Positions 47,187-59,580 of a DNA stretch of 64,000 bases are shown here, in pieces. The notes beneath the pieces are model-generated. The model ran no database searches. It saw only the letters and a program-made list of their open reading frames with translations, and was not told the DNA's origin. This DNA is from Brachynemurus nebulosus. Taxonomy: Eukaryota; Arthropoda; Insecta; Neuroptera; Myrmeleontidae. How positions within the stretch are numbered: position 1 is the first letter of the stretch; every line of letters begins with the position of its first letter. The DNA is taken from the NCBI GenBank assembly GCA_035578155.1, contig JAPWDM010000001.1, forward strand, positions 13,990,725 to 14,054,724, written 5' to 3'. The translations under genes were made by a program, and so were the position numbers.

Positions 47187-48226
47187 GGTAAGACCTTTGC
47201 AAAGATACTCCACATGGCCACATATGTGGGAAAATAGAAAAAATTTAATCCTCAGTTTTAAATATAAAAAAATACCTGAAGAAAAAGAGAATTTGGTTTG
47301 CTTATTAGCTAATATTTCTACCTGTAGTATTGAAAATTTCATGTCAATAGGTTCAAAAATGTAGAAGCTATGTCAAATGTAGAAGCTGTGACATATGGAA
47401 AAGCACACCAGGCTGAAATTATAAAGTTTAAAAAATTTCCTACGAAATCTCAAAAATTAACATTATAAGTAGTTTGGACGATATTATGCGAAAAACTTAT
47501 CTCTGACATCTTTTTTGCTTATTGATACAATCTTAGTAGGTATCTATGGGAAAAAATCAATGTTTAAGGAAAAGTGGAATTTTCTTTTTTGTACCGCTAG
47601 TTATTAATATTATATAAAACAGGCCACATAGAGAGTAACTACACAAAGCTAATGGTTTTTGTATAGCTAATATTCTGCATGCTTACTATATATACATAGC
47701 AATATCATAATTATTCTCTGATTTGATTTTATAGAAGTACTTTTAACAGCTAAAACAAAATTGACAATATCTCGCATTGAATGTTTGTTAGATTCGTCGA
47801 TTATTGTTATCCATTAGTATATTGCTGACGGGTATTTTGACGCAATAAGTGCCCCTGAAGCTAAATTATTTTGTTTAAAATGAAATAATTTATCAGATTT
47901 AAATAAATTCCAATAATAATAATTGTTTGTAAATGATATCTCTTATATACATACCTATAAAAGCACAATGGAATAAAACAATAAAAATAATTTTTTATTC
48001 TTTTATTTTTGTACTCGTATTACCACTTTAACCCCAATGATTCAAATGCATGATTACGTATAATAACACCTCTACATAATATAATGCATTTTTTTAACGT
48101 ACATACGCGTATAAACAGGTGAGTTTTTTGAGAGTTTACCAAACAAATTTTCACTTATTATTACACGATAGGTTTGTATTTTTTCGATTAAATTTGGGTT
48201 TGTCTAACGAAAATTTTTTGCCTAGC
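47187..48226. other. AT-rich non-coding DNA
   Basis: No gene, TIR pair or RNA gene was recognised. Confidence 0.5.
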
Positions 48227-48308
48227 AATTTAACTGTCAACTAACAAAAACGCTTCAGCTTCGTTGTCGCGTTTTTGTTAGTTGACAGTTCTTCTCGTTA
48301 AATTGCTT
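48227..48308. repeat. Hairpin with ~32-bp arms
   Basis: GCAATTTAACTGTCAACTAA through CAAAAACGC is inverted after a short loop as GCGTTTTTGTTAGTTGACAG then GTTAAATTGC, with about 8 unpaired bases in the right arm. A small foldback remnant. Confidence 0.7.
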
Positions 48309-48621
48309 TTAAGCAAGAAATTTGAGTTATAGAAAACATAAATTTTTACATTTTTAACAGAGTTATAGAAAATATAAATTTTATCCGTAAATTGCTGAGA
48401 AAGTTAGATGTGGATGAATGGTCATCAAAGATGTGGATGAATGGTCATTACTCGATTCCTTTCGACCAATGAAATCACCGTATTAACCATTATTCATTGG
48501 GCTGGCATTTGTTTTGTGTATAATATATTATGTATCAATTTTTAATTTCAAATATGTTGCGCACCTAGTAACGTGCAAGTAAGCAAAGTAATTTGTATTT
48601 TGTATTCATCGTTTGTGTAAT

Positions 48622-49030
48622 ATAATAATAATAATGATTTTATTGCTTAAGAAAATCTTTTACAACAGGGAAAGTAATTTAACAATTATAAGTAACAACA
48701 AATAACAAAAATTATAAAAATTATAATAAACAGAAACATACATAATATACAATAACAAGTATAATAATCTATTATAATAATCTTATTAACAAACAAATCA
48801 ACAACAGACCAGTAGCGTTAACAATAAAAAGAAGAAAGACTATCCACTGCTACATGATTGATCAAAATATAGTGAAAGTTTTGAACAGAGCATTGTTAGC
48901 GATTGTAACATATTAAGTGGTAAATACTAGTTCAGTGCTCAAGAGCCCCTATAGCATATAAAAATACGTCGTTCAGCTGCTCCAGCCCTCTTATGGTTAA
49001 TAACGCCGTCATGGGATCACCTGCATGGTT
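48622..49030 (-). mobile_element. Possible 3' end of a non-LTR retroelement
   Basis: On the minus strand a frame ends LLTIRGLEQLNDVFLYAIGA-LEH at a TGA (48932-48934). It is followed by ~290 bp without coding look, then AATAAAATCATTATTATTAT at the lower edge. A stop, untranslated tail and simple (ATT)n end form the usual 3' anatomy of several insect non-LTR retrotransposons. I do not recognise the residues, and no reverse transcriptase motif lies upstream, so a host 3' exon is an alternative. Confidence 0.35.
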
Positions 49031-50887
49031 TCTATAATATACAAACATTAATTTAATGAAATTAGAGATAGATTAAAAATTTTATTCTTTTGATTTAAAA
49101 TTTATACTTAATTTTATTTAAATCAAAAAGGAAAAATGTCGGAGCAAAAATATAGTATTCTACTCGCTTGCAATGGCTATTACTAACTCAGATGGATTAC
49201 GGTACTCACCTTGTATACTCGGCTCGTGTCGCAGTTTCATCTTCGTGACTAATAGTTATCATTACCAACTCGTTGAATAATATACAAATAATTCATATTA
49301 TTATTTAATACATTGTTACTATGGTTTTGAAATCAGTTAAATTTACCAATACGAAATTTATCGTGTTTACCTACAACGAAATGACCAATGAAATGTTTTA
49401 GTACCACTTTTATCGCTGTAAAAATCTGTTCTAACTTTTATTCCATGGTAAAAGTTAAAAAACTACAATATTCTTATAGGACTTGATACACATAAGTTAA
49501 ATTGTCAAATAAAAATTGTAGATATCGGTGGGAAAACTGATTTCTATAGTCAGGAGCTTCGTAGCTGTTGTGGTTTACAAGCTACAAACTTTTTATATGA
49601 CACTACATATTAATTTTGGATAAAACCGATCTAATGCATCAACTGAAAGCACAAAAAAAGAAAAACTTGAACGAAGACAAATTTATCAGTTTCGCCCTTA
49701 AAAAATTTTTATCTGTTGAGATTCCTTAAACTAACAATGTTATTATCTGTTTCATTTGTTATTATATCCAAGAAATAAATCACTTTTTTAAATATCACAG
49801 TCAGTTTTAGTTTCTGATGTTTGATTAGTTTCAAAGATTGGTATTCAAAGCAATTTAATCTAAGAATTTGGAGCATGTTCATTAATTTATTGAAAATTAT
49901 TTGAATTTTTTATCCTTATTTATTTAAAGCATTTGGCAATAAAATACATACATATTATTCATCCATGAAAGATATATTGTAGTCCATTATTAATTGTAGA
50001 GAGAGCTGTTGTATCAAAAACGTTATACATTTATACCTAATTCAAATGCAATTGAGTATGAGTCATCTTTAAAGAATTAAATAATTCTTTTGTTCGAAAT
50101 AAATCAATCTTCTATTCTTTTCTAAAAACAAACTGCAAATTCAAAATTTACGCAAGTGAAATAATGAAACAGATAAAGCCAAGAAAACGGAAATTCTTTA
50201 TATTTATAAGTGATGAATCATGGATACATTTAAGTGAAATTGACCATACTAATACGTATATTCACCCAAAAAGAAGAGAAATATTTGATATTCGATAGTA
50301 TCTTGTTTTTATTAAACAAAATTAAAATGGTAAAAAAAACCTTTCATTTCCCTTGAAAATGTTTACCTATATTATAAGAACATGTCTAGACGCTTATGTA
50401 AGTGTTAGACACTATAATCTCAAAATCATTTTACTTTTTTTTTCAAATGAACTAGAATTGAAATTCGATTTGTTTATTTTACTTTGCTGTGATTTTTGTG
50501 TGATTTTGATCTGCTTAACAATTTTAATTTTTGATAACATTTTTCATAATTACATCGATTTGAAAATCAGTCATGTTGAGCTAAAATGTTTTTAAAAACG
50601 GTCAATTCCAATTTTGTTTGAAATCAGTCTGAGGATTGTGATTTTTAAAACGAAATTACTAAAAAATATTAGACAACACAATGGAAATTTGTGTATAAGT
50701 GATAGTTTTGAAGCATATAAACTAATTTTTAAAAAATTCTTAAACATATATATCATTTCCATTTAAAATCTGTAAGTTTGTATTAGAACTCGAGAACTAT
50801 AAGAGTGTCTACAATGTTATTTAAACAATTTTTTGATTAAATCAACACCTTGGCCGTAGTAAAAATAGAAATTCTCAAAAAACTAAC
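49031..50887. other. AT-rich non-coding DNA
   Basis: No gene was supported. The short frame FFIFISDESWIHLSEIDHTN around 50195-50255 faintly recalls a DDE transposase strand but is too short to call. Confidence 0.45.
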
Positions 50888-51846
50888 GGGTAACTTCAAA
50901 AATGTAAACTTTACCGCATCGATGCAGCATCATGACTTTTCTGATGCGTCTAATAGTACATGATGCGCTGTTGATACTCTCTTGAAATTTGATGCACATT
51001 AGATGTTTTTGAACGGGATATTGGCATCATTTAGCCTCTGATTTGGCTATAGATAAGACAGATAATGTAGCATGATAGACTATAGATAATATAGCAATAC
51101 AGTCCTTGTAATAATATTATCTTTGAATTTCAACTTGAACTTACTTGAAATTGAAAGTATTGAAATTAAATAAGTAATAAAAAATATTACATACCTATTT
51201 TGAGTGCAAGAAGTATTCAAATAGTTTAAACAATTTTAATCAATTCACTGATTTGAGCGTTACTTTGTGATAATCCATATTGTAAATAAAACAAATTTTT
51301 ATTACTTTGCAAAATATCACTATTTTATTTTAACAAAACTTGTTACAAAGTTGACAGAACTTGTTACAAAGTTTTATAAAGTTGACATGTTTCGTTCTAT
51401 ATGTCGTTCGTTTCGTCCTATACTTGTTCAGATGATGTTCATATACTTAGAACGAAACATGTCAACTTTATAAAACTTTGTAACAAGTTTTGTCAACTCT
51501 GAAACAAGTTTTGTCAAAATAAAATAGTGATATTTTGCAAAGTAATAAAAATTTGTTTTATTTACAATTTTAATCAAAGGTAAATACATTCATCTTTTTC
51601 AACAATTTGTTTTTCGGAATTATTCCTGTTGGTGTTAATACCTACATAATATGGCAAGTAGTTATAATTCATGCACATGAATTGACATGACATGCATCTT
51701 GGACACGCATCACCAAATTTCTTGACGCATTGTTTTGACGCATCAAATGCAAAAATGAACTTTTGATTTTTCGTTGTGATGCGTCTGATGCGTTTTTGAA
51801 CTTTTGACTGCCTCATGCAAGCAGTGATGCATTTTTGAAGTTAGCC
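50888..51846. mobile_element. TIR element iterating GATGCG, with a nested palindrome
   Basis: The left end GGGTAACTTCAAAAATG and the inverted right end GGCTAACTTCAAAAATG match at 16 of 17. AAC directly flanks both sides, a possible 3-bp duplication. GATGCG/CGCATC words cluster inside each end (50915-51005 and 51695-51835), several as GATGCGTCTGATGCG. The palindrome at 51279-51568 sits in the middle. Confidence 0.65.
51279..51568. repeat. Large palindrome, ~125-bp arms
   Basis: 51279-51403 is the near-exact inverse of 51440-51568 with a ~36-base loop; ACTTGTTACAAAGTTGACAG-type blocks are repeated within the arms. The sequence just outside the left arm (51252-51280) matches the repeat at 37871, so a mobile family is likely. 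Confidence 0.8.
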
Positions 51847-53226
51847 AACCTTATATAGTACATTATAGTTATTTGAAATGAATATAAACATAACAAATTT
51901 TATAAAATTCTATTTCAACGAGTAAATATAAAAATTTTTCTGAGTAGCTGTGACAAGCAAATGTAAAACCAGAAGCAGGACCATAGTAATTTTAGTTTGT
52001 ATTTCGTATTTAGTTTTCCCACAAAAAAATTTCTTATCATTTTGTTTTATAAACATACTGAATTTATTATAAATGTTATTCGCCAATTGCTGCTTAATAT
52101 TTGTAATACAAATACCTATAGGGATACGTATTAGATATGCGTATTGCCAGCTCTACGCATTTTTCACTAACACAACTGTTCATAATTTATATCAAGTTAA
52201 AACATTATTAGACTATCAAAATATCATAGCAGTTATTAATAACTGTTGTAAATTGTTATAAATAACAGTCATTATTCAGTAAGATTTATTACAATAACAA
52301 TTATTAGAAGATAGCCGTTTAGCTCATCTCTAATAGATACGATTTATATATCTGAACAGATTGACAGCAATATTTAATTTTCTGATTTAAATATTATCCA
52401 TTTTATAACAAATATAGTACCAGTATAGTTAAAGGGAAAGCAGACGGTTTGATAAATTAAGTAGGCTAATAAGAAAAAAAAATACGATAGTTTTGAAATC
52501 GAGAATTGCGGTTTGTTTCGCACTAACAATGAGAAAATACAGCCCTTGACAAAAAAACTTATTTCTTCAGTTTTTTTCTTTAAATGAAAAATTAATTTTT
52601 AAAATAAAAAAATGCTAATTACCGGTCGTTCCACTCTGTAGTGCGGTTCTCGATACGGTCGCGGTTCGATAAAATATTTTTATAAATGTAAGGAAGCGTT
52701 TAGGCTACTAAACTGCCTTTCCTTAAATTTTTGTAAATTTAAGGAAAGGCAGTCCAGTAGCAATAAGTCTTGAAGAATATTTTATCAGATCCGAGATCAG
52801 ATTTTTCATGACTTGTATTGACAGAGTGAATTTTTTTTTGGATCCCATACCACTATTTAATTACTATTTAGTTATGTCGAAAATTTGAGTATGAGTAGAT
52901 CCCATTGAACCGAGAGCAAACCAAGAGTGTAACGAAAGTGGCACTCTAGGGGTGGATGGAGGAAGATTGTAATCTGAATATTGCAAGATTTTATCGAGGT
53001 GAGACTGAACCGAGAGCATACTAATTAATAAATGGTACTATATTATGGAACAGATTTAATTTTTTTAAAAAGAAATTTTATTTAATGCTATTGAAAGATT
53101 CCTTTTTCAATACAAAAATTATAGGTAAACTGCACTATGATTTGTACTTGAAGTTTTTTAATATTAGATTTAATTTTTGTATTGTATTCTTTTATAAAAA
53201 CAATGATTACTTTAGCCATAGAGTGC
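51847..53226. other. Non-coding DNA with an 18-bp perfect hairpin
   Basis: CTGCCTTTCCTTAAATTT and its inverse are separated by 4 bases near 52714-52753, with weaker outer pairing (CTACTAAA / AGTCCAGTAG). CCGAGAGCAAACC-type words recur near 52640, 52908 and 53010. No gene was recognised. Confidence 0.5.
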
Positions 53227-53234
53227 CCGATAAG

Positions 53235-53495
53235 CAGGGCCAGCTTCGCCAATAGGCCACCCTAGGCCATGGCCTAGGGGTGATAAATTTTTAAAATAGG
53301 GCGGAAAAATGAGTAATTAACGTTTTTTTTTTTGCTCGTCACTTATTTTGTTTAAGAGAAAGGCAAATTTTTAAAACAGGGCAGAAAAATTTTTGATTGA
53401 CGGTTTTTTTAAGATTTCTTTTTTTTTTCAAATAAAAGGTAGGGGCGGCATTTTTCAAGATGCCTAGGGGCGGACTCAGGGTTAATCCAGCCCTG
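53235..53495. mobile_element. hAT-like MITE, 261 bp
   Basis: The perfect 8-bp direct repeat CCGATAAG lies at 53227-53234 and 53496-53503. The left end is CAGGGCCAGCTT; the inverted right end is CAGGGCTGGATT. The interior has a repeated GGGCGGAAAAAT / GGGCAGAAAAAT block. The 90-codon minus frame here is an artefact. Confidence 0.87.
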
Positions 53496-53503
53496 CCGAT
53501 AAG

Positions 53504-54873
53504 TATATACCTATACGTAAAAGGTCGTAGAAAATCCAATAATAAAGACTTCTTTGTTATTAGTTGTAATTTTTCTGTTTTTAAAAAATTGCATATTGTC
53601 CCTTTCATCAATAGACTCTATTGAAAGGTACATGATCATTTATGAAAGAGACAATACTTAAATATCATTCATGTTGTTCAAATTTCCACCTTATGTACAT
53701 AAGACATACGGTTCATACTATTGCGCAGGTCATCTTACTGAACTTACATATTAATAAATTTAATTCAATAATTATGGGAATAGCCAAATATTTTCCGTAA
53801 TCGATCATTATTAATTGCGTGGTTTTAGTAATCGATAGTTAAAATCATTGTTTTTCATTTGATTATTTTTATTCGAAAATTTTAAGCAAGAAGGAAGTTT
53901 AAAAAAATTAACTATTGACACTAAGAAAACACGATAATAGAGAAAAAAATTGTGACATGTGGATATTCAAATAAAACTAATTCGGAATCACCAGTCTGAA
54001 AGGTAGTCCCTTTCATAACTGTTTGCTCTGTCCCTTTCGTAAATATCATACTCAAATTAAAAAATTAACCACTAAATCTATAATTTTATTTAAATGATAT
54101 TTGATCTGTTGTTTTCCTCTAGTTGAAAGAATAACTAACTGTATATAACTACAAATATTTCAAAAAATACTTAGAATATATCACAAAAACTTCCGAAGAA
54201 TTTAAAAAAAATACTTTGTAAAAATTATTACTTTGTAAAATATTTACAAGTATAGCATTACCATGTTTAAAATGACAGTAGCTTGAAGTCAGGAACAAAC
54301 ATACTGCATTGGCGCTGCCACACAACACAAATACGTTTGATTTGGCGGGATTTGTATTTAGCGCGTCATTTGAATTGTCCCTTTCAATACGTGTCCCTTT
54401 CATACCATACATTTTATTAAACTTGACTTTATTTATCTTATGCATTTAAAAATACAGACAGATTGAGAACTGAAATTGCTTTAAAATAAGTTCGGCATTT
54501 AAACGATCACTAAAATTAGTTTGTTTCACGTAATTAGATAATGGTTTTATTTTAGAAAAATGGCAAGCACAACTTAATTTTATTTTATTGTTCAAAAACC
54601 TGAAATTCTACAATTTTGTGTTCAATTTCTTTTACTGGAAAACTCCAGAAAGTGTATATAAAAGAACTACTAACTGCAGAAAGGACACAAGTCCAAAATT
54701 TTTCAATTTTTTTGAGGCATTTTAAACTATTGGTCGCGACCCCATTTGGGGTCATAGCGAAAATTTTTTTATATGTATATTTTTTTATTATCACCTAATC
54801 CATAAATCCTTACAAAATACTTATATATTTCTATTTGGAGTCGCGAATGAAAAAATTTTAAAAAGCCCTGTTT
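53504..54873. other. Non-coding DNA with iterated GTCCCTTTCATA
   Basis: GTCCCTTTCATA or close variants occur near 53598, 54007, 54032, 54374 and 54391, and inverted near 53641. This may mark another unrecognised TIR element; ends were not found. No gene was recognised. Confidence 0.4.
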
Positions 54874-54875
54874 TA

Positions 54876-55019
54876 AACTAAAGATGGTGTATAGACTTGT
54901 ACCCAATCTGCAGTAAACGCAGATAAGGTACAAGTCTATAAATTATACTATGGCCATAATAGATGATAGAAAAGTTCCCTTTCTGTTGTAAATCATCCGT
55001 CTATACACCATCTTTAGTT
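54876..55019. mobile_element. Tc1/mariner-type MITE, 144 bp
   Basis: TA lies at 54874-54875 and 55020-55021. The ends are perfect inverted repeats of at least 20 bp (AACTAAAGATGGTGTATAGA at the left). A second inverted block (GACTTGTACC / GGTACAAGTC) lies inside the left half. Confidence 0.85.
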
Positions 55020-55021
55020 TA

Positions 55022-57261
55022 ACACAAAAAAAACGCATTTGAAAAATTTTGTGATTTGTTCCCTTTCTGCAATTAGCAATTTAGTATTAAGATTGTAACT
55101 AAACTTACAGTTTAGAATAAAGTTCTTCCAATCAAACTGTACTAATAGGAGCAAGTAAAGATTGCTATACGAATTTCTTTTTGAAGTGGTGTATATTTTT
55201 ATCTTTTGTTATCGATATATAACTATACATATCAAGCTTGTCCTGATATCGAAGACCACCAATTTAAAATTTTAATTCCTGTATAAATTATTCAGTTGAT
55301 AATTGCAAATGTAATGTAGAAGTTGCCAAACTTTGTTCCGTATTGTGTGGGAAAGAAAATGCACTTAAGATTTGTTTAAATACAGAAAACAATTTTAAAT
55401 AAACCTAAATAGAAAAGTTTAAGTATAAGTAGCCTTTTAAACTTATTTAAATATTCAATGAAACAGATCTCTGGTAGTCTCTCCACTAATATATACGTAT
55501 GTATATAATCTAAGACACAACACAACAGACAAGTGAGGCAATGAACAAGAAAATAAAATACTTTTTAAGTAAAAAGTAGTAGTAGGTACACGTTTATTCT
55601 AAAGCAAAATAACAAACGACTCCTTCAGCAGACAATAATGTTATAAAAGGTGCCTCAAAGTATCTCGTCTTTGACGGTTTTACAGGTAAAGTGTATTGAA
55701 GAAAAAAGTTAATAAATAATTAATTTTGATGTCTGGTTACCGATTCTGGAGAACAATTTATGTGGACTTTTTAAGAGTTTCCTCAATTTCTTTTGGTTTG
55801 AAAAAAAAAATTGAAAAGAATAGAGAGAGATCGTATGCATTTGGATTCAGACTGGCAGATTATGGCTTGATTTTTAGTGTCCAGTACTAAAATTGGTAAA
55901 ACACTTATCGAATCACTTCGGTGTTACAGGCGAAGTACCTATCATATATGACACTAATTATGCACACTTCCAAAGTTATGATTAAAGTATCCCCGGCTGA
56001 GAATAACGAATTGACCCCTAGACGAGATTTTTGCCGGTCCTTTGATTACTGTAAAGCAACTCATAAAAAAAATTTATGTGCAGTTCTATATGTTTTAAGG
56101 CAATAATTTTTCTAAGCTAGTTATTACTATAAAATATTTTTCTTTCAAATTATTCTGACAATAAAAAATCACGGAAAATTCGAGGAAAAACAAAACAGCG
56201 ATAAATTTTGACTGGTTTCCTCAGAGTTGCACATTAAGTCCTACTTGCACACTGAGCCTGACTGTACGAATTTTTGCAGTGTAAAAGTAGTAAAATGCAA
56301 TAAACTTATATTGTTATACGAAATTTGTTTTAAAACCCACGAGTTAACTTTGCACCGAACCCCGGTTTTAATTGGGTCGGCTCTGTGCGCTCCTCCTTAT
56401 ACATGTATGAGTTTAGTACAAACTTACGATGTTTCGATCTCGAAAACAGCGAATGAATCTGAAACATGCTGAATTTTTGTGACTCAGAGAAAAGGGCTCA
56501 TCTTTTGTACTTAAATTTTATCCCTATTTAGTGTTTTCCCATCACGTCACGACTCCAAAATTTTAAGTGAAGTATGGTATTTCTTTCGTGAATATCGATT
56601 TTGTATATTATTTCGACAATTTTCGAGATTTTCTCAAAATTTTCTAAAGCCAAATTTTGAAAAATATGAATCGAAATTGAACGCACAAATGATATTCACT
56701 GGACGAAATAGCATATTCCATTTAAAATTTTGAAATTAGTGCCACAGACTAAATAACATTAAATAATAAAAATTAGAATGAATTAGCATATTAAATTGTT
56801 GTTTTTAATTATAAATTTTCACTAAAAATTGTTTTGATTATTTTTCCTTGATACTGTCAAATGCTCCATTATACAAAAAAAAAATTAATAATTTATGAGT
56901 TGGTTTGGCAAAAATAAAGAGACACCAACATGAAACAAACCAACAACGTAAATAAACAATCTGAGGACAATAATTCACAGGAGGAATGAAAAAAAAACAC
57001 TTTAGTCCTGTAGTGTATATACCTACTATTTTTTGCAATTCCGGATAATCTAAAATTATAAAAATTAAATAAAATTACTTAAATGTCATTCAAATTGTAT
57101 ATAATAATACAATACAATATAACTATTTGTCTTTATCTCTAAGTTTGAATTTGTTTATTATATCTCCAATTTTTGATACCTAGCAAGCCTATTTAATTTA
57201 AGTGAAATTTTTTAAATTATGCTTGCTGATTGGTTTAAACGCGGGAGCAAGTTAATTTTTT
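55022..57261. other. AT-rich non-coding DNA
   Basis: No gene was recognised. The 81-codon frame at 56227 is the least AT-rich part but shows no domain, splice-site pattern or signal peptide I could trust. Confidence 0.45.
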
Positions 57262-57319
57262 AGTCCCTTGGAATTAAAAGTGTCACTTTTAGTCTCTTGG
57301 GATTAAAAGTGGCACTTTT
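57262..57319. repeat. 29-bp tandem pair with internal palindromes
   Basis: Two consecutive 29-bp units (57262-57290, 57291-57319) each contain AAAAGTGkCACTTTT. AAGGGACT near 57342 is the inverse of the unit start AGTCCCTT. Confidence 0.8.
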
Positions 57320-57690
57320 CTCCCTATTATAAGGGACTAAATCATGTCTTTTAGTTTCGGAACTGCAAGAACGCTAATTTGTATTGTTGCGATATGTAAT
57401 TAAAATTTATGAAAATAATTTATAAAAAAAAATAAAATTAAATAATTAGGTATATTGTTATAAAAGGAAAATAAAAAAAGTAATTTTATGTTATTTCGCA
57501 ACGTAGGTTTTTCGACGACACGACGGTACAAATTTCGAACTACCAGCAAGCAACATTCAAATATTATCTGTTAACTCCACTGTACTTTACCTGCAAAACC
57601 ATCAAAAAGGAGGTACACAGTACATGTACTACCTCAACATTCTCACTAGCATCCCATTCCACATTAGCAAGCAAGTTCTGTGTTTGCTTC

Positions 57691-57691
<1 letters not shown>

Positions 57692-57721
<30 letters not shown>
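57692..57721. repeat. Poly-T tract, 30 T
   Basis: An uninterrupted run of 30 T. It could be the A-tail of a minus-strand retroposon, but no body or target duplication was identified. Confidence 0.8.
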
Positions 57722-57722
<1 letters not shown>

Positions 57723-58134
57723 TCGTTATCGCGTACCTACTATATGCAGCACGACAGTAAGTGGCACGGATTTTAGGGATGAAAAGTTTTCTAAAAGAAT
57801 AATGAAATTATAGATGTTCAGAATGCGTGCAATGATGAAAATTTTATCAATATTTTCAAACTCGCTTTAATAGAACATAAAATATATAGGCGCTCGCGTA
57901 TCGCATCGCACCGTCGTACCGTAGATAAAATTAATTTGAAATTCAGGAAGTTCATTTTTTTGTTAACGTACCTACTTACTAGGCAAGTGCGACAAATTTT
58001 TATATCACGTATTCTCAAGTAATTTTTCATATTTCTTTTTTAAAAAATTGTATACTCTTAAATAATGAATGATACAATACATTTTTTGCACCACATAAAT
58101 TTGAATTGAAATAAAATTTAGAAGTGCACATTAA

Positions 58135-58674
58135 CACTTTCAGTGCCATAGCTTCAGTATCCGAAACTAAACAAAACATCCGCAGACGCCGACCGCGATC
58201 AATATTTAGAATAATAAACAAACTACTTAAAAATATTTATACATAAGATTTTATATTATTCTAATAAAAATAATTTATTACTACGTACCGGACACTTTTC
58301 ATTTTTTTGCACATATAAATATACATAATATGTTTTATTATCTTCATCAAAATATATTGGCTTCATCTTTTATTTACAATAATATTTTTATCCAGTATGT
58401 ATGTTTGTGTTATATGCTTGTATGTATATGTGTATTTTATCAAAATAATAATAACTAGGTACTCATCTTTTGACCTGCGTAGCATAACACATACATGTTG
58501 AACAAAGATCCAAACCATGTCATCTTGAATGACCAAATTGATTTAAACAAACATACATGTTGAATCATTTAGTGTTCTGTGGAATCATTTTATTTTACTT
58601 GGTTACATAAAATTTGTTTAAAAATATTGTCGGCTTCCGGTGAAGTTTACTGTGAAAGTGCTCGGGCCTCATAG
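58135..58674. mobile_element. Candidate TTAA-type element
   Basis: The left TTAACACTTTCAGTGCC and the inverted right TTAACACTATGAGGCCC are similar. The right end, TGTGAAAGTGC then ATAGTGTTAA, also occurs at 16369-16399, suggesting a family end. However the flanks themselves (TTTAGAAGTGCAC) are inverted repeats too, so the true boundary may lie further out. Confidence 0.4.
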
Positions 58675-58868
58675 TGTTAATAAAGTGCACTTCTAAATGT
58701 TGATGATGTTTTTTGGTGGAATAATAGTAAAATATCTCAAAAATATACCTAATCCCGAATTTTCATAGCGATATTCGAAGTCCTTTACATGTTTTAGTCT
58801 CTGAACATAAAATGTGCTCGAGAGTATGTGATAGCATTTATGGTTTATGTGTGTGATGGACCTCTACT

Positions 58869-59021
58869 CAGGCCCGTCGAGAGGATGGGGTAGCCAGGAT
58901 TACAGTAACGGGGCCCGGTTAGTTAAAAGTTTTTTTTTGCTCAGCATTTATTTTTTCAGAGGAAATTTAAAAAAAAATGTAGTTTTTATGAGGGGGGCCG
59001 CCATTTCTCTCCACGGCCCTG
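58869..59021. mobile_element. hAT-like MITE, 153 bp
   Basis: The perfect 8-bp direct repeat CCTCTACT lies at 58861-58868 and 59022-59029. The ends are CAGGCCCGT and ACGGCCCTG. CA...TG termini and the 8-bp duplication fit hAT. Confidence 0.83.
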
Positions 59022-59580
59022 CCTCTACTTTGGATACGATGTTTCTTTTAAGGGTTTTCGTTTAAGCATAAATTAGAAAAATTTTAAAAATTAAGCTTGT
59101 AGAGAATATATTATTTTGCAAAAATGTAGTCAGAAATGTCACATGTTCTGCAATTTCTGAAATTTTTTAGGAAGATAACTGCACCTCTTCTCCCTTGGGA
59201 CCGTCCTTGGTTACTATTGCATAAAAGTTAAAAATAAAGGAGCTGAAAAAAAAATATATCTGTATTTCGTTTTATATTATGCGGTACGTTTATATTTAAA
59301 AATGAAATTTTAAACTTTCTCGGATTATCTTTAGACTTCCTTGATTATGGCAAATACTTAGGTACATGGCTTCTTTAAAATAAAAATACCAGTTAAAACC
59401 CACAAAACTGGATGTATTTTAAAAAGAATTCCATTATTTGAAAAAATATTTTTAGACTGTATACAAAAGTTAAAGTCAGCATAAATATAACTACATTAGC
59501 GCATTAACAAAGATTTTTTCATTGCTTATTAATTGGTTAAATTAATCCACGCAATTTTTAAAATTGTGATTTACACTAAC

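Noticed and set aside
50165..50298. DDE transposase strand (SDESWIHLS)
   Set aside because: One short motif only, no second or third catalytic residue or flanking TIR.
56227..56472. 81-codon frame as an exon
   Set aside because: No recognised domain, and splice-like borders are no better than in neighbouring random frames.
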